Below are positions 10,500 through 23,600 of a stretch of DNA of 64,000 bases, one piece after another. This DNA comes from Rhizophagus clarus. Its lineage: Eukaryota > Glomeromycota > Glomeromycetes > Glomerales > Glomeraceae. The stretch covers positions 62,001 to 126,000 of the forward strand of contig BLAL01000291.1 in the NCBI GenBank assembly GCA_015698045.1. Direction: 5' to 3'. The stretch's first letter is position 1. Each line of letters starts with the position of its first letter. The position numbers and the translations under genes are program-made. The notes beneath the pieces are model-generated. The model saw nothing but the letters and a program-made list of their open reading frames with translations, was not told where the DNA came from and searched no databases.

Positions 10500-12232
10500 G
10501 GCCACACAAATTCAATTTTTCAGTTCTCATCACCCGACCGGGTCACTTTGTCAAATTTCAGTAAAAAAAAGTTTATATATAAAAAGTTTATTACGTGACT
10601 ATGAAGTGAATTTTGATTGGTTCAGTAAAGCTTTATTATATCTGTATAATTCATTTACAACTAACTAATTTCATCATTTCTTTGTTTACTAGATTTTACA
10701 AATTTCTTTTCTTTTCTTTTTCTTTTTTTATTTTTAACCAATGTGTTGCAGTCTTCACAATATGGAAAATATTCACCATAATTTGTATGTTCTTCACATT
10801 CTACACCACAATTAAAACAAAGTGCCTCTTTAAATAATCCACTTGAATAATATGAAATTTCAATCAGGCTATTGCACGTTAGAGTATAACAATAGAGAAT
10901 AATTTTTTCATAGAATCATTTATGTCATTAGAATCTTGTATTTTGTGCCAGCTAAGCTATAAAAAGTATCACCACATGTATATTAAATTTCATCTAAAAA
11001 TTGTGCAAGTTCTTCCTTATCTTGTGAAGATAATTTTGATTTTGAATAAAGTACATGCCATTTGTCACATTTTTCACATTGACTTAGAGTTCCAACATTT
11101 TTACAGTTCTGTGTACTAGATTTAAAGCCCATATCATTATTTGACATCTTTGTCTCACTTAAAGAAGGTCTATATTATTCTGTTCACTTCATCAACTACA
11201 GGAAATAATGAATTTTTTAGTTCTTTACTTCGAATTTGCTGATAGTCCAAATATTCTGAATATTTAGCCAGGATTTCACCAAATTTAGTTAGTAATTCTT
11301 TTAGCCAGTTAAATCTACTTTGTAACATCCAACTTAATTCAACATAATTAAGTATTTTTTTGCTATGCTGAGTTAATTCTTCAGAATTAAACTTCAGTTA
11401 TAATTCTCTGGAAATGATCTCTCAAAAAATTCATTAAAAATAACAGGAATCTTAAACTTTTGATCTAAAGTTTTTACAGAACAAAACAACTATCAACATA
11501 CCATAATGCACTTGCCAAATCAGTTACAAATTGTTTTCCAATATGTCATGCAGCATCCTTCCCTTTCCATCCACCTCCATGATTTTTAATCCAATTAGAT
11601 AAATCTATTCGCAACTTTTCCAGTGCATTTTTTGGGAGATCATTAAATCCTGGAACACATATATCATTCGAACTAGCCCTTATAATATCAAAAGCATTAA
11701 TAATACTAACGGCAGGAATTCTATGAGATTCTATTATTTCTTGTGAAATAAGATAAAAATGTCATAAATTCCATATTGACATGCACCTTCCCGGGCAATG
11801 TATTCTGCTAAAATCTTCTCTCCGACTAACATTTTTGATGGACTAAATTTCACTTCAAAATTTGAATTATACCATTCGGATGATAAATATAAAATTGATA
11901 TATCTCTGAAAAAAACTTTTATTTTAGTTTTCCCGCTAATAGGTAGATCTTCCCAGTCCTTCAAAATTTCAGACTTGTAACTTATTTTTACATGTATGAT
12001 AGGCATTTGGCAGAGTAAAATCAAGAAAAAAAAAATTCTCGATTATTTTAAACGTGATTATTATATGTGATTTTTATATAAGTTACTCCTTAAGGGTTGA
12101 CCAATCAGAAGCCGTAAAATTTATATATAAACTTTTTTTATTAATAAAAAAAAATTATTAATAAACTCCGGATCCCCAGGTCAATTTTAAATTTTGATGT
12201 TACGTGAACTGAAAAATCAAATTTGTGTGGCT
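10500..12232. mobile_element. Harbinger-like DNA transposon, 1.73 kb, with TAA target duplication
   Basis: The ends are imperfect inverted repeats of about 26 bp (left GGCCACACAAATTCAATTTT, right reading inward AGCCACACAAATTTGATTTT), followed on both sides by CAGTT. TAA stands immediately outside each end (10497-10499 and 12233-12235). A 3-bp TWA duplication is characteristic of PIF/Harbinger elements; the family call rests on that alone, because the internal ORF shows no recognisable DDE transposase. The ORF runs on the - strand. Confidence 0.6.
10680..12024 (-). pseudogene. Decayed zinc-ribbon-bearing ORF of the Harbinger-like element
   Basis: The best preserved part is 11734-12024, 96 codons with WEDLPISGKTKIKVFFRDI and GEKILAEYIAREGACQYG. 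Further downstream on the - strand, in shifting frames, are FNDLPKNALEKLRIDLSNWI, a GGGWKGKDA stretch, a CEKCDKWHVLYSKSKLSSQD segment with one Cys pair, and CGVECEEH...YCEDCNTL with two more Cys pairs. Many stops and frameshifts. I do not recognise an enzyme; the Cys pairs suggest zinc binding. It lies wholly inside the element's inverted repeats and may be its accessory or transposase remnant. Confidence 0.5.
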
Positions 12233-12253
12233 TAAGAGTAATAAGACTATTTA

Positions 12254-12407
12254 GGGTCTTTGCAATAGAAAGGTATAAAACTCAAAAAAAATTTTAAATT
12301 TACTTTATATGCTAATTATGTTTTTTATGCTAAAATAAGTGTAAATTTAATATTAATTAAATTTTATTTTTTTTTTGAATTTTGTACCTTTCTATTGCAA
12401 AGACCCC
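12254..12407. mobile_element. 154-bp MITE
   Basis: Inverted ends GGGTCTTTGCAATAGAAAGG (left) and CCTTTCTATTGCAAAGACCC (right), continuing with lower identity for another 20 bp. ATTTA flanks both sides (12249-12253 and 12408-12412), a plausible 5-bp target duplication. The interior is AT-rich and noncoding. Confidence 0.75.
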
Positions 12408-12412
12408 ATTTA

Positions 12413-12585
12413 ATATCAAATTTTAAACGTGAATAACTCTGTCAATATTGATGCTACAAATATGCAATACATATCATTGGAACTTCTTGATGAGCTAATC
12501 TAATCGTGTAAAGATCATAAAAATCAGATTACTAAATGCAGAGAATGTTAACTTTGAATTTAATATTATTGTTTACTATAAAAAT
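12413..12585. repeat. Direct repeat, copy B
   Basis: Same orientation as 10331-10498. It shares AATATTGATGCTACA, ATATGCAATACATATCATTG and AACTTTGAATTT. Together with copy A it brackets the Harbinger-like element and the MITE. Confidence 0.7.
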
Positions 12586-12789
12586 CACATGATTATGATA
12601 TAATTTTGGCCATTTTGACTTTTAGAGAGGTCTAGATTGAAATCATTTTGACCATTTTGACCATTTTTGAAGTTGAAATTAACCAATTTCAGTTTTATGT
12701 ATAACCTTAATATCTTATATATATAAGTATTTTCCAGAGTTCTAGTCTTTTAGCCAATCTAGTTTTACACTTGATTCAGTTAATAGTGT

Positions 12790-13205
12790 AGTTGCATAGC
12801 AATCCTTTGATGATATAATCTTAAAAATGTACTATTTTATTATATGTGTTAAAAAGATTAGCTTCATTCTCAAATTCAATAATGAATTTGTCATTTGATT
12901 GGTAAAATATATACTTTGGATTTTGCATAATATATGTTTCATATATCATATTAGAAGAGATGCATTTATGAATCTCAAAGAATTCACCTCTAAAATGTTT
13001 TTTTACTAATAAATTTGATTCTGATAAATGTGCAGGTGTAAACCTATAGTAATATTTATTAATCTCAATAGACCAAATGTTTTTAAGTTGTTTATATTGA
13101 TCTGTATCTTTGAAAGTTATGAATACAGTAACTATTTCATGATTGTTCTTGGAAGGTTTAATGCCTGAATTTTTAATAAAAAACCTATGTGACCTAATAA
13201 GCTTG
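12790..13205 (-). pseudogene. Fragment of an unrecognised ORF
   Basis: Read on the - strand, an almost open frame contains FIKNSGIKPSKNNHEIV, TVFITFKDTDQYKQL, YYRFTPAHLSESNLL and HFRGEFFEIHKCISSNMIYE. Composition and pattern resemble transposon-borne RNA-binding or gag-like N-terminal regions, but I cannot name the family. The 5' side is cut off at 13205-13208, where the right inner arm begins; the 3' side ends in stops near 12780. Confidence 0.45.
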
Positions 13206-13207
13206 AG

Positions 13208-14654
13208 AATCGCTTATTTTACATCAGGAAATTTTATAGGCGAAAAATTGTGTAAGTTTACGATTTTATAAGTTTACGAAAGTTTATGGCATAATATTTT
13301 GAAAAATTTCAAAATATTACATAAGTTTACAATTTCGTAAGATTTATGTGATATTACGATCAAAATATTACGCAAGTTTTCAATATCGTAAGATTTACAT
13401 AATATTACGGTCAAAATATTTTGCAAATTTACGAAACTGTAAACCTGTGTAATATTACAGTTGAAATATTTCAAAAATTTACGAAACTGTAAACCTGCGT
13501 AATATTATGGTTAAAATATTTCAAAAATTTACGAAACTGTAGACTTGCATAATATTACGGTCAAAATATTTTGCAAATTTACGAAACTGTAAACCTGCGT
13601 AATATTACAGTTAAAATATTTCAAAAATTTACGAAACTGTAAACCTGCATAATATTACGGTTGAAATATTTTAAAAATTTACAAGACTGTAAACCTGCGT
13701 AATATTACGGTTAAAATATTTCAAAAATTTACGAGACTGTAAACTTGCGTAATATTACAGTTAAAATATTTTGAAAATTTACGAGACTGTAAACCTGCGT
13801 AATATTACAGTTAAAATATTTTGAAAATTTACAAGATTGTAAACCTGCGTAATATTACTATTCGATCGTTAAAGCTGCGTATGCAGTAGAACATATACAA
13901 GGGGCATGTGATACTATTGAATAATCAAAAATAATATAAACACCTTTTCTTTCCTTTCCTTTTAAGTTTGAGAAAGCAAATTTATTTTTATTTACAAATT
14001 TTTTATTATTTATAATTTTTATATTAAAAATTAAAGTAAATTCTAATTTTTATTATAACTTAATAAAAAAATACACATTTGATACTTGTTCGCTACTATT
14101 TTATAAAATAGTACCCAGGCTGTACAGCGTGAACGTCAGTATCAGTCACAGTCCAAAAAAAATGTGAGTCTCCAGCCAATATTTGGTATAGACTGGGCCT
14201 AGCTACTTACTTAATAAATAAAAAAATAAAAATAATTATCTTCTACGATACGTAAGTAAGTTTCTTCTTTTCCTACAATCATTACTCATGACTAAAATTG
14301 ATCAAATTTATCAAATTTATAACATGAACATAAATATTAATTATAAATTTTATTATAGTATAATTACCTGGCCTCTCCAAAAATCTCGTTCTAAATTCGC
14401 GATAATATCTTTGGCTGGTATGCGTCCACAGCTGCCGCCCATGGTTTCCATTACGATAAAGAACATAGTTTTAAATATCAAAATCAATTTGAATATTCGA
14501 TAAATACATTTAATTTATATGAATATAATTTTATTTATTTACTTACATGATAATCCCTGACGAGGTTCCTCCACTTTTGGCTGCACTGTTGCCCAGAAAT
14601 CCTCGTACAAAATATTCTATTTATTCTGATTCAATTAAATGGATTGGTTAATTT
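13208..14654. repeat. Right inner arm (Y') of the giant inverted repeat
   Basis: Reverse-complement match to 8792-9985, carrying SANT exons 4, 3 and 2 on the - strand and an enlarged 50-bp tandem array. It ends at 14654 with GGTTAATTT against the docking palindrome. Confidence 0.88.
13270..13870. repeat. 50-bp tandem repeat, right arm
   Basis: About twelve units with AATTTACGA(A/G)ACTGTAAACC and TGCGTAATATTAC(A/G)GT. The units are more regular than in the left arm, which suggests recent unequal exchange or gene conversion within this array. Confidence 0.85.
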
Positions 14655-17600
14655 GAATTTAAATTCTAACGATCTGCGCACCTTTTTCCGCTGATCACTC
14701 TGTCCATTTTTTTAGCTAACACTTTTTTCAATAAAACTTATAGTTTTTCCTATCCAAAAGTCCTCGAATATGCCTAATAACGTTGCTAGACGAGGCCGCG
14801 GCTCCTTTAATCCTAATAGTAGGAAGGCCAGCCGCCAAGAACGACGAAATAACAATAATAACTCTGATAACTCTGGTTCTGATGGTGAAAACGCTGTCCA
14901 ACAAAAACGCTCTAGAACTATCTCCGAACAAGCTATGGATGAAGATATCGTCGCCGACACAGCGGCTGGCGTTGAAGTAGAAGGTCCCTCCTCTACTTCT
15001 AAAGAAAATAATACTGCTTCAACTTCTCTCTCCTCACACCCGAATATGGCTGCGGCTCTTTCTGCGCCTAACGATAACGCGTCTGATGGACTCAACGCGT
15101 CCATGCATGCTAGAACAACGACTCCTGCATCCCCCCTTAACGCGTCGCCTGATGAGGCTACTGAAATTGATCCTCCGGCTGATCAATTCCTTGTTCAATC
15201 TCCAACCTTCTCCATCGACAGAAATGATTTTCAAGCTGCGGCTGCCCCCAACTCAGCCCCTGAAACCTTAAAGAACTTCACCACCAATAAGGCATTGATT
15301 GATGCCGTCAACAATACCTTTTTAGAGATGTACGAATCGTACACCGGTAAAGCTAGAATGACTGGTTCTGGTGATGCCAAACGCCTCGTTATTCATTTCC
15401 AATCCAAGGAGGCCCGTGATGCCTGCGTTGGTGCTGCTCACCAACAGTTCCCGGATCTTGTATTCCATGCCCACGATCCTAAGCAGCTCCGGAGTGATGA
15501 GGACCTCCGAGCCATCCAAGTTACTGATATTCCTTTCTTCCTAACTAAAGACAATATCATGTCTTATTTCAAGAAATTCGGTAACATTCAATCCTGTCGA
15601 GTTTACTCCAGGAAAAATGCCAAAGTACAACAAGCCAGAATTGTCTATGATTCTGCCCTATCTATCACTCGCTTCGACACCCAATGGGCCGTTTACTGCT
15701 TCTCCACCTGCCTCCGGGTGACTCCGTGTCATTACACAGTCGATCAGAAATCCTCCCGCCGAGCATTTGTTGCTACACTTACGCAATTACCTCCTAACAC
15801 CAAGGATATCGACCTGGCTCCCCTCACAAGAGATCTTGGTGCTAAGGCTGTCAACGTTCCCCTTTCCCTGAATTCCTATAAACCCAAACGTTGGGCTTAT
15901 GTCACGTTCAATTCTCAAGAAACCATGGATGCCGCTATGGAACAAATCATTGGTTTCCGAGGCCACACATTACAATGGAACCTCCCTGACAATACCAATA
16001 AACTTTGCCACAGATGTGGTAAATTAGGCTGTGCCCCCTCTCAGTGCCCAAGCCGCCAAGATCGAGGTCGTTCCAGGGGAAGGAACCCGGTGGCTGCACT
16101 TAAAGAATGATTCAATATCAACCAACCTACCAGAATTAAAGAGCGTTCACGCTCAGGTTCTCGTTCGCGCTCGCGATCACAAGGTCCTGGTAACTCTCAA
16201 TCCTCCCAACCACAAAAACCCTTGGCCACCACCCGACTTAATAACAATCCTCGCCGAGACCGCTCCAAATCCAATGATAAACGTGACCGTTCAGTTTCCT
16301 TTTCTACGGTCGTACGTTCTCCCCCTCCTCTCTCAACACCCAATCAAGCTACTACTATGTCTCCTCACGAAGCTGCTAATATTCTATCCTTGTTGAAATC
16401 TCTCCAACAAGACATGGCTGACGTTCGGGATCGTATCACTACCTTAGAACTCAACGATAGACGTATGAGTCGTATCGAGCAACACCTCGGTTTGCTGCCC
16501 CCGCCTGACATCTCAACCGCTAGTCAAACTTCCGAGATGCTCATAGACGCGCCGGTTATACGTACTCCTACTGTTAAGCAGGTCTCTCCTCGCCCTGCTG
16601 TTTCACCTGTACAAAAGACCCTTAACCCCCTATCTCCTGGTTTCATTCCCTCGCGACCAGTTAGAGCTCCCATCTCCGCTCCAGTTGATATCCCTGATAT
16701 CTCCTCATTGTCTCCTACTTCTCATATGGCTCCCCCCTCCTCCCAAACTCAAGACGAAATTCAAGCCATTAATGCGAAGCATTCAGCTATTGAAAACAAA
16801 TTGGATATGCTTGCCAACTCCATCAGCGGTTTTATTGGTTCCATTGCTTCTTCTTCAACTTCCTCGGACTCAGCTAATAAAGCTGGTTCTGCTTAATTGT
16901 TCTCCTTCTTATACCTTCCCCGTCTGATTTTATCATAGTGCTATAATGACGGACAATAATTTTGATTACGACTCTTTTGTACGCAACCCCCCCAACCCCA
17001 TAGACATTGATGACCTTACCTTACAAGATTCTTTATTTTCTTCTGCTTCTCCTTCGCTCTCCCCTTGTAATTCCTTTAATATTTCTTCTCTTAACATTAA
17101 CGGTCTTAAAATGTTTTCACAGAATAAGATTGAGTTATTAAATGATTTCTTTTCCCTCAAACACATCTCTTTTGGTGGTGTCGTTGACACTCATATACAT
17201 CCTAAACAAATGCAATTTTTGTCTAAAAGACTTTCTAATTATTCTGTTTTTTCCTCTGTTTTGGATACCTCCCAACATGTTCGTTCTTCCGGGGGTGTCT
17301 CCCTTTTTATTGAAAATTCTTTGACCTCTCATGTTCACACTTATAATTCACTTTCTTCACGCTTACTTTTTGTTGACCTATATTTTAAAGGAAACATAAA
17401 GCTTCGAATTTTTGTTGTTTATATCCCTCCTCCTTCCGATCAATCCTTGCGCGATGAAACTATCGACCTCCTTATTTCCGCCTTGTCAGATGCTAAACGC
17501 TTAGGTTTTCACCACGCAGTTTGTGGCGATTTCAATATGCACCTCGATCAATTCTACCCCATATTTTCAATCAACCTCAAATCGCCTCCAAACGTATCCA

Positions 17601-20600
17601 TCGTCTTTTTAATTTTCTTTTGTCAAATGGATATGTTGACTTTACCCCTGTCAATTTTTCTTCTACATCTTTGGGCACCTTTCATCGTGCGGATATTATT
17701 TCCCGCATTGATTATGTCTGGTCTTGTCCCCTTCTTAAACGCTTTTTACTCACCTCTGTCATTTTTGACGCGCGTGATCTTAGCCTTTCTGATCACAATC
17801 CTGTTATTACTTATTACGATTCTTCCTTTTTATCTTCTTCTCTTAAGCCAGCACGTGCTCGGCAGCTCCAACGACGTTCTCGTCGTATATTTTCCTTTGA
17901 CTCGGTTACCCCTTCGCAATGGGAGGATTTTTCTGCTCATATTGACAATCTGTGCAATATTTCTCCCGTTGTATTTGCTTCTTGGCACGTTAATCGTATG
18001 TGTGAATATTTACACACTAACATTATTGCTGGTGCCAATGCTATCCTACCCGCGCGAACTGTTGGTAATGACCATACCCCAAAAATTCCTAAAGACTTAG
18101 AAACCCTAATACAGCATTATCGTTTCCTTAATCGCGTTCTCCACTCTATTAGATTATTACGTAAATACCCCCGTACCTTTTCTTCTTTCTATGACCGTAA
18201 ATGGTCTGGCTATTTAATTCGATTAAATAATATATTTAATTTGTATAAATCCACTTTTTCCTTCATCCCTGTTTTACCTTCAACTTTACTTTCTTGTCGG
18301 ACGGATAATTTTAATTCTTTATTTTGTACCCTTTCACATGCCTCTAAATTATTAAGAGGCTTACATCTTTTGAAAGAAAAAGAGTTTCAAGATTCTTCTA
18401 TCAAGGCTCATCTGGCATCTCGTGACCAGAATTTTGATACTGACATTTCTTCATTTATAAGCTCAGCGCTTTCTCGCTCACGTCGTCGCATCGTATTGGA
18501 TCGTGTCTTTATTGATCATCCTACCACTCCTCAATTGTTGACGGATCCTACGGACATTTCTGATGCTGTGGTTAACCATTTTCAAAATGCTGTTCCTATT
18601 AAATCCTCCCCACCTTCGCATATATCGGCTTTGCCTGATCGATGGCACTCTGCGTATTTACCCATGGACTCTGTTTCTCCTGATATTTATAGTTCTTTAT
18701 TGTCTCCCCCTTCTTTAGAGGAATGGCTCTCTACGGTTTCTTCTATGCCCAATGGCAAAGCTCCCGGCCCTTCCATGATTACATATGAAATGCTCAAACA
18801 TTTGGGACCTACCGCCAACTCCTTACTTTTGATACTGATCCGTAAATGTTTCGCAACTGCTGACATTCCTGCTCTCTGGCGGCAAGCTATGGTTTTTCCC
18901 ATCCCCAAGCCGCACGAATGGCGATGCCAATTAAAAAATACCCGTCCCATTACGCTTCTGGAAGTTATCCGAAAATCCTTTGTCAAGCTTTTTTACAACT
19001 GATTGTCCGCAGTTTTAGCTGCTCATAATGTTCTTAAAGGTGGCAATTTTGCGGGGTTACCAGGAGGTACCTGCCGTGACCCCATCGTCACTCTTGAGTC
19101 CATCATTCATGATGCCAATTACACCAATTCTCCTCTCTGGATTTTATCGCAAGATATTTCTAAAGCCTTTGACTCTGTCAATTTGACTATGCTGAAATTC
19201 GCTCTGGAACGCATTCGTTTACCTGCGACCGCTATCACGCTTATTTTATCTCTTTTTATGAACCGTTCAAATCGGGTGTTTACTGCCCACGGTGAGACTT
19301 CTTCCTACCGGGTTCGCATTGGTATAGACCAAGGCGAAGTGATTTCCCCGCTTTTATGGGTCATTTACATCGATCCTCTTTTGACCGTTTTGAATTCTGA
19401 GATGATGGATCCTTATGTTTTACGATCCCCTTCATTGTCTTCCGCTGATACGGTCTCTATTCCTGATATTTCTATCAACAATCTGGTCTTTATGGATGAT
19501 TCCAACCTTATTTCCTCGTCGAAGGCTGGACTGGAACATATGTTATCAATTACAGAAGAATTCTATTCGTTGAATAATACTTCTGCCAACCATCAGAAAT
19601 ACGTCTTGATATCAAATTCATTGCCTTTAACCACTACAACCACTATTCTCCCTGTGGACTTTCACTTATCCCTATCGTCTTTGAACGATATTTCTTCCAT
19701 CTCCGTTACCCCTCTTTCTATTACTTCTTCTTTTCGCTTTTTAGGGGTATGGTTTAATATCAAAGGCTCTCGTGATTTTGTCAGGAAACAAATCGCCAGT
19801 GAATGTAATTCCTTTGCCGCCACTCTTCGCCCGGCCAGGCTCTCTGCTAAACAAGTGGTTTACCTTTATAACTCGGTGCTCATTCCTAAACTCGAGTACC
19901 GTATGCAAGTTACCCACCTCTCAGCATCGGATTGTTATGCTGCTACACGATCCGTACGCTCTCTCGTCAAGCATAAGGCTAACTTCTCCCGTTCTCTTCC
20001 CAACCCTATCCTTTATCTTTCCCAAGCTTTGGGACTGATTAATTTATCTTCTCATTTGATACAATGTCATGTTAATAATTTATTTTTGATGGTTAATTCT
20101 TCTACACCTTTTATTCAGCGTTTATTTATTTATAGATTAATGTTGATACAATTTAGGTTTTTGATCCCTATTTCTCCTTTGATGGTGGATGATTGGTCCT
20201 TATGGTCCAACATGAATATCTTTAAGTGTGATTATATCGCGTGCACTATTGCTTCCATGGTTTCTACCCCCTTCCGCTTGCAACATGCTCAATTTTCTTC
20301 TACATTTCCGGACCTCACTCTTCCTGGCCATACCCCTTTATATACGTGTATGAGCCCGCATGTTTTCAAGACTTGCCTCAAGGTCCTTCGGAAACGTCAT
20401 CTTTATTATTTATCGCAATTAATTGCGCCTTCTGGTTCTCATCTCATTTCCTGGACTGCTTATCGAACTGCTTATATTGCCCAACTTGCGGATAAGCGTG
20501 GCCGTTCTCTCCCTCATAAATGGTATCTAGACATCAAGGCCCATACGACGCTTCCCGGCTCCCATGAGCAATTATCTGCTCATTATGTACGCCCTCCTTC

Positions 20601-23600
20601 TGTCACTTCTTCTATTGTTTTACTTCCCGGTGCCACTACAACGCAAAAGAATCGTCATTGGCTTGTTACGCTTGATGGCAATGGTGCTCCTCTCTTTGGC
20701 AAACAGCTTAGCGTTCAGCCCAAGAAAGATACCTGTGTGATTGTCCATTGGATATCTGAATGTCTCTCTTCTCCGGGTGATGTTGTCCGCCTTCGTCCCT
20801 GTCCAGGCTGTGACGCACATGTTCCGTTTCCTTCGGCTAGTAAATATTCTGCCGTTCCGCCTCGCTGCACCTTCAAGATTTCTTTGTTGCGATCCATGAT
20901 TTTGCCTACAAATTGTGAACGCATTCGTCAATCTACTTTGGAAGTCATTTCTCCTCATACTTGGGCTGATCTTAGTATCACAGTTCTTCCTTATTATCAG
21001 CGTCTTGACCTTTTGCCAGATTTTTCTTCTTCTTCCTCTATTATTGTGGATGATCTTATCGTGTCTCCTTATATAGATAATCAATTTTCGTTTCCTTCAT
21101 CAGTTCCCCTCCCGTCAGGCTCTCACTATCGTTATTATACCGATGGTTCTTTGATTAACCTCGGTACACCTGAAGTCTCGATGGGTTGGTCTTGGGTCCA
21201 ACTAATTCCCGATGCTGGATATCTCAACTCTGTTGCTACATATGCACACGGTACTATACGGAACTGGCCTTCCTCTACCAGAGCTGAAGCTGCTGCTATT
21301 TACGCTGCTTTAAGTGTCACTCCGGCTGATTCTTCCGTTACTATTTATACGGACTCCCAAGCTGCCGTTGATGGTTTGCGACTATGTGCATCTTCCTCCT
21401 ACTCTAATAGTCGTCTGTATTACAAGACAACTAACTTTGAGCTGTGGGCTTCTATTGAGCGCCTTGTTCATTCCAAAAGTCTCGTGGTCTTTCCCGTCAA
21501 AGTCAAAGGTCATGATGGCAACTACTGGAACGAATTTGCTGATTCTCTTGCGAATTCTGCTCATCACTCTGATATGGCTCCTCTTTTGCCTGTGGACGCT
21601 TACACTTCCTCGCATCCTGTCCGTCTGGTGTATGACAATGTGGTTTGTGAATCTAATCCCAGGCGGCTCCTCAAGCTCCATTTTCAGGCCACCTTTTTGA
21701 AGGACCTTCTATCTCTCAAACGTTTTCAATTTGTATCTTGCCTGTTTGACAGCGACGACTATGTAGTGGACTGGGAACTTACCTGGTTTACTCTTAACTT
21801 TTCTCCGGCTCACGATGCCTCTTTCCAGGCTTCTCACTCTGCACGACATTACACCTTCAAGTTTAAACTCTTCCTCGATGACTTGCCTCTCCTGGAAAAG
21901 TTAAAAGTCACCCGCTCCGATCTCTATATCGACCTTCTTACGTGCCGTTCATGTCGTGACCGTATGGAGGACTTGATGCACTTGATCCTCTGCTCTAAAC
22001 GACGACCTGTCATGCATCAGATATTGCAATCTTATCAAAATCATTTATTCTCTAAGCTTCGTGAAGCTGGTGAATTGGCTGATCAGGATCCTACACCCTT
22101 GCTCAGGAAACTCTCTTCTCTTTCTTGTTGGACCATTTCTTCTTCTAACTGGTCCTCTTATGCACTCATCCGGGGCTGTTTACCTGCCATGTTTGTTGAC
22201 TTATTTGTAGAACTATCTATCCCCAGGCCGTCTGCTATGAAGGTCGTAGCTGCGTTACATAATAATTTCATCCAGAAACTTAGGACACGCATCTGGAATC
22301 CGCGTACTTATGACAAGAGTAAATGGGAAGACGTGATGAACATTACCCTCAAATTGAAGTCTACTCCTCGGCCATCTAACTTGCCTGCCACTTCGTATGT
22401 GCCTTTCTCTTCTTTACCTCCTCCGCCCCATCTCGTGACTCCACGTGACTCCGAAGTTGATTGGATCAAGAACTCGATGACTCAAGGTTTGCCCTGGTTT
22501 AAACATATGTCGGGTTTTATGGGTCGTCTAACGGTGCTACTTAATAACAGCTTTTGCAGGATGGGATGTCGATTTTTATAGTGGGCGTGTTATCCGTTAT
22601 TTTGTTAGCATAGTTGCTTCTACTTTGGTTGGAATATATCAAGGGGGAAGATCTAGGGAAATTTAGTGTAATGCGATTATTCTTTTTAGTTTAATTTTAT
22701 TACTTTATTTTTACTTAGGAGACTATATAGTTTTGTTTTTAGTTAGTTTTATTTTCTTTTGTTTCTTTTTATTTTATGTAAATTGTATCAAGTTAATAAT
22801 GATTAATAAAGATAAAGGCTACTATGCCGCGTTTGCCTTGAATTTAAATTCTGGCCGATCCCAAACTCTTTCCGCTGATCACTCTGTCCATTTTTTTAGA
22901 GACACTTTTATCGTTTTTACTTATATTTCCCAAGTTTTTTGCCTAGCTAAGCTTGTTTCAGGGCTTAGTTAGGGCCTCTACTAGCGATATGGAACCTCCT
23001 ACGCTCAAAGACCTCGACTCTTTAACGGCTTTAGTTAGTCGGAACCATGCCACTGCCAACAAGTTGCGAAACGACCTCAAAAAATGCCGCAAGCTGCTTT
23101 CTAAGCTCGTTACTGACCTTTTGACAGTTTCAGAGCCTGCGTCGCACACTCAACTCGTTACTAATATTGCCACTCTTTCTCGTATGATTTTGGACGGCTC
23201 CTTTTCTCTTGCCGATTTTCGTCAGCAAATTCTTACTGACAAGCTGCGTCTATCGATGTGGACACGTGACCCAGATTTATCGAGTAATCTACACGAGGTT
23301 GCTCCTGCAGATTCTGTGACGATTGAACCAATCGTCAAGCACCTCCCCAGGCTCAAGGTTTTTCCACCGAAAAAACACTGGAAACACTGCAGAAAAAATT
23401 TCCATTTACGACAACTAATCATCTCCATCTCCTTTTTCTTTGTCCCCTTTTATTACGCGACAAAGAAATTTTTATCCTTTATCCTACGTGTTTGTATGCG
23501 TTACCTAGCCACGATTCGAATTAGATTATTCTTTTTCATATACGTATTCTTACCTTCTACCATTCTTTATATTCTATTATTAGAATTTCGTTTTCTTTTC

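Larger units (their letters stand above)
14667..22839 (+). mobile_element. Full-length site-specific LINE, copy A (8.17 kb)
   Basis: Begins TAACGATCTGCGC and closes CGCGTTTGCCTT, with the 12-bp docking palindrome on each side and no poly(A) tail. Layout: 103-base 5' UTR, ORF1 14770-16896, 50-base gap, ORF2 16946-22581, 258-base 3' UTR. The combination of APE endonuclease, RT and RNase H places it among APE-type LINEs; I cannot assign a clade. GC content is visibly higher than in the surrounding DNA. Copy C (24186-32320) is the only other copy with the 5' end. Confidence 0.93.

Noticed and set aside
20620-21084. Open frames antisense to LINE ORF2 (154 codons and others)
   Set aside because: Shadows of the coding strand; not conserved as frames in other copies and no motif.
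23490-23530. tRNA-like B-box word GATTCGAATTA in unit B
   Set aside because: No A box or cloverleaf could be folded around it.
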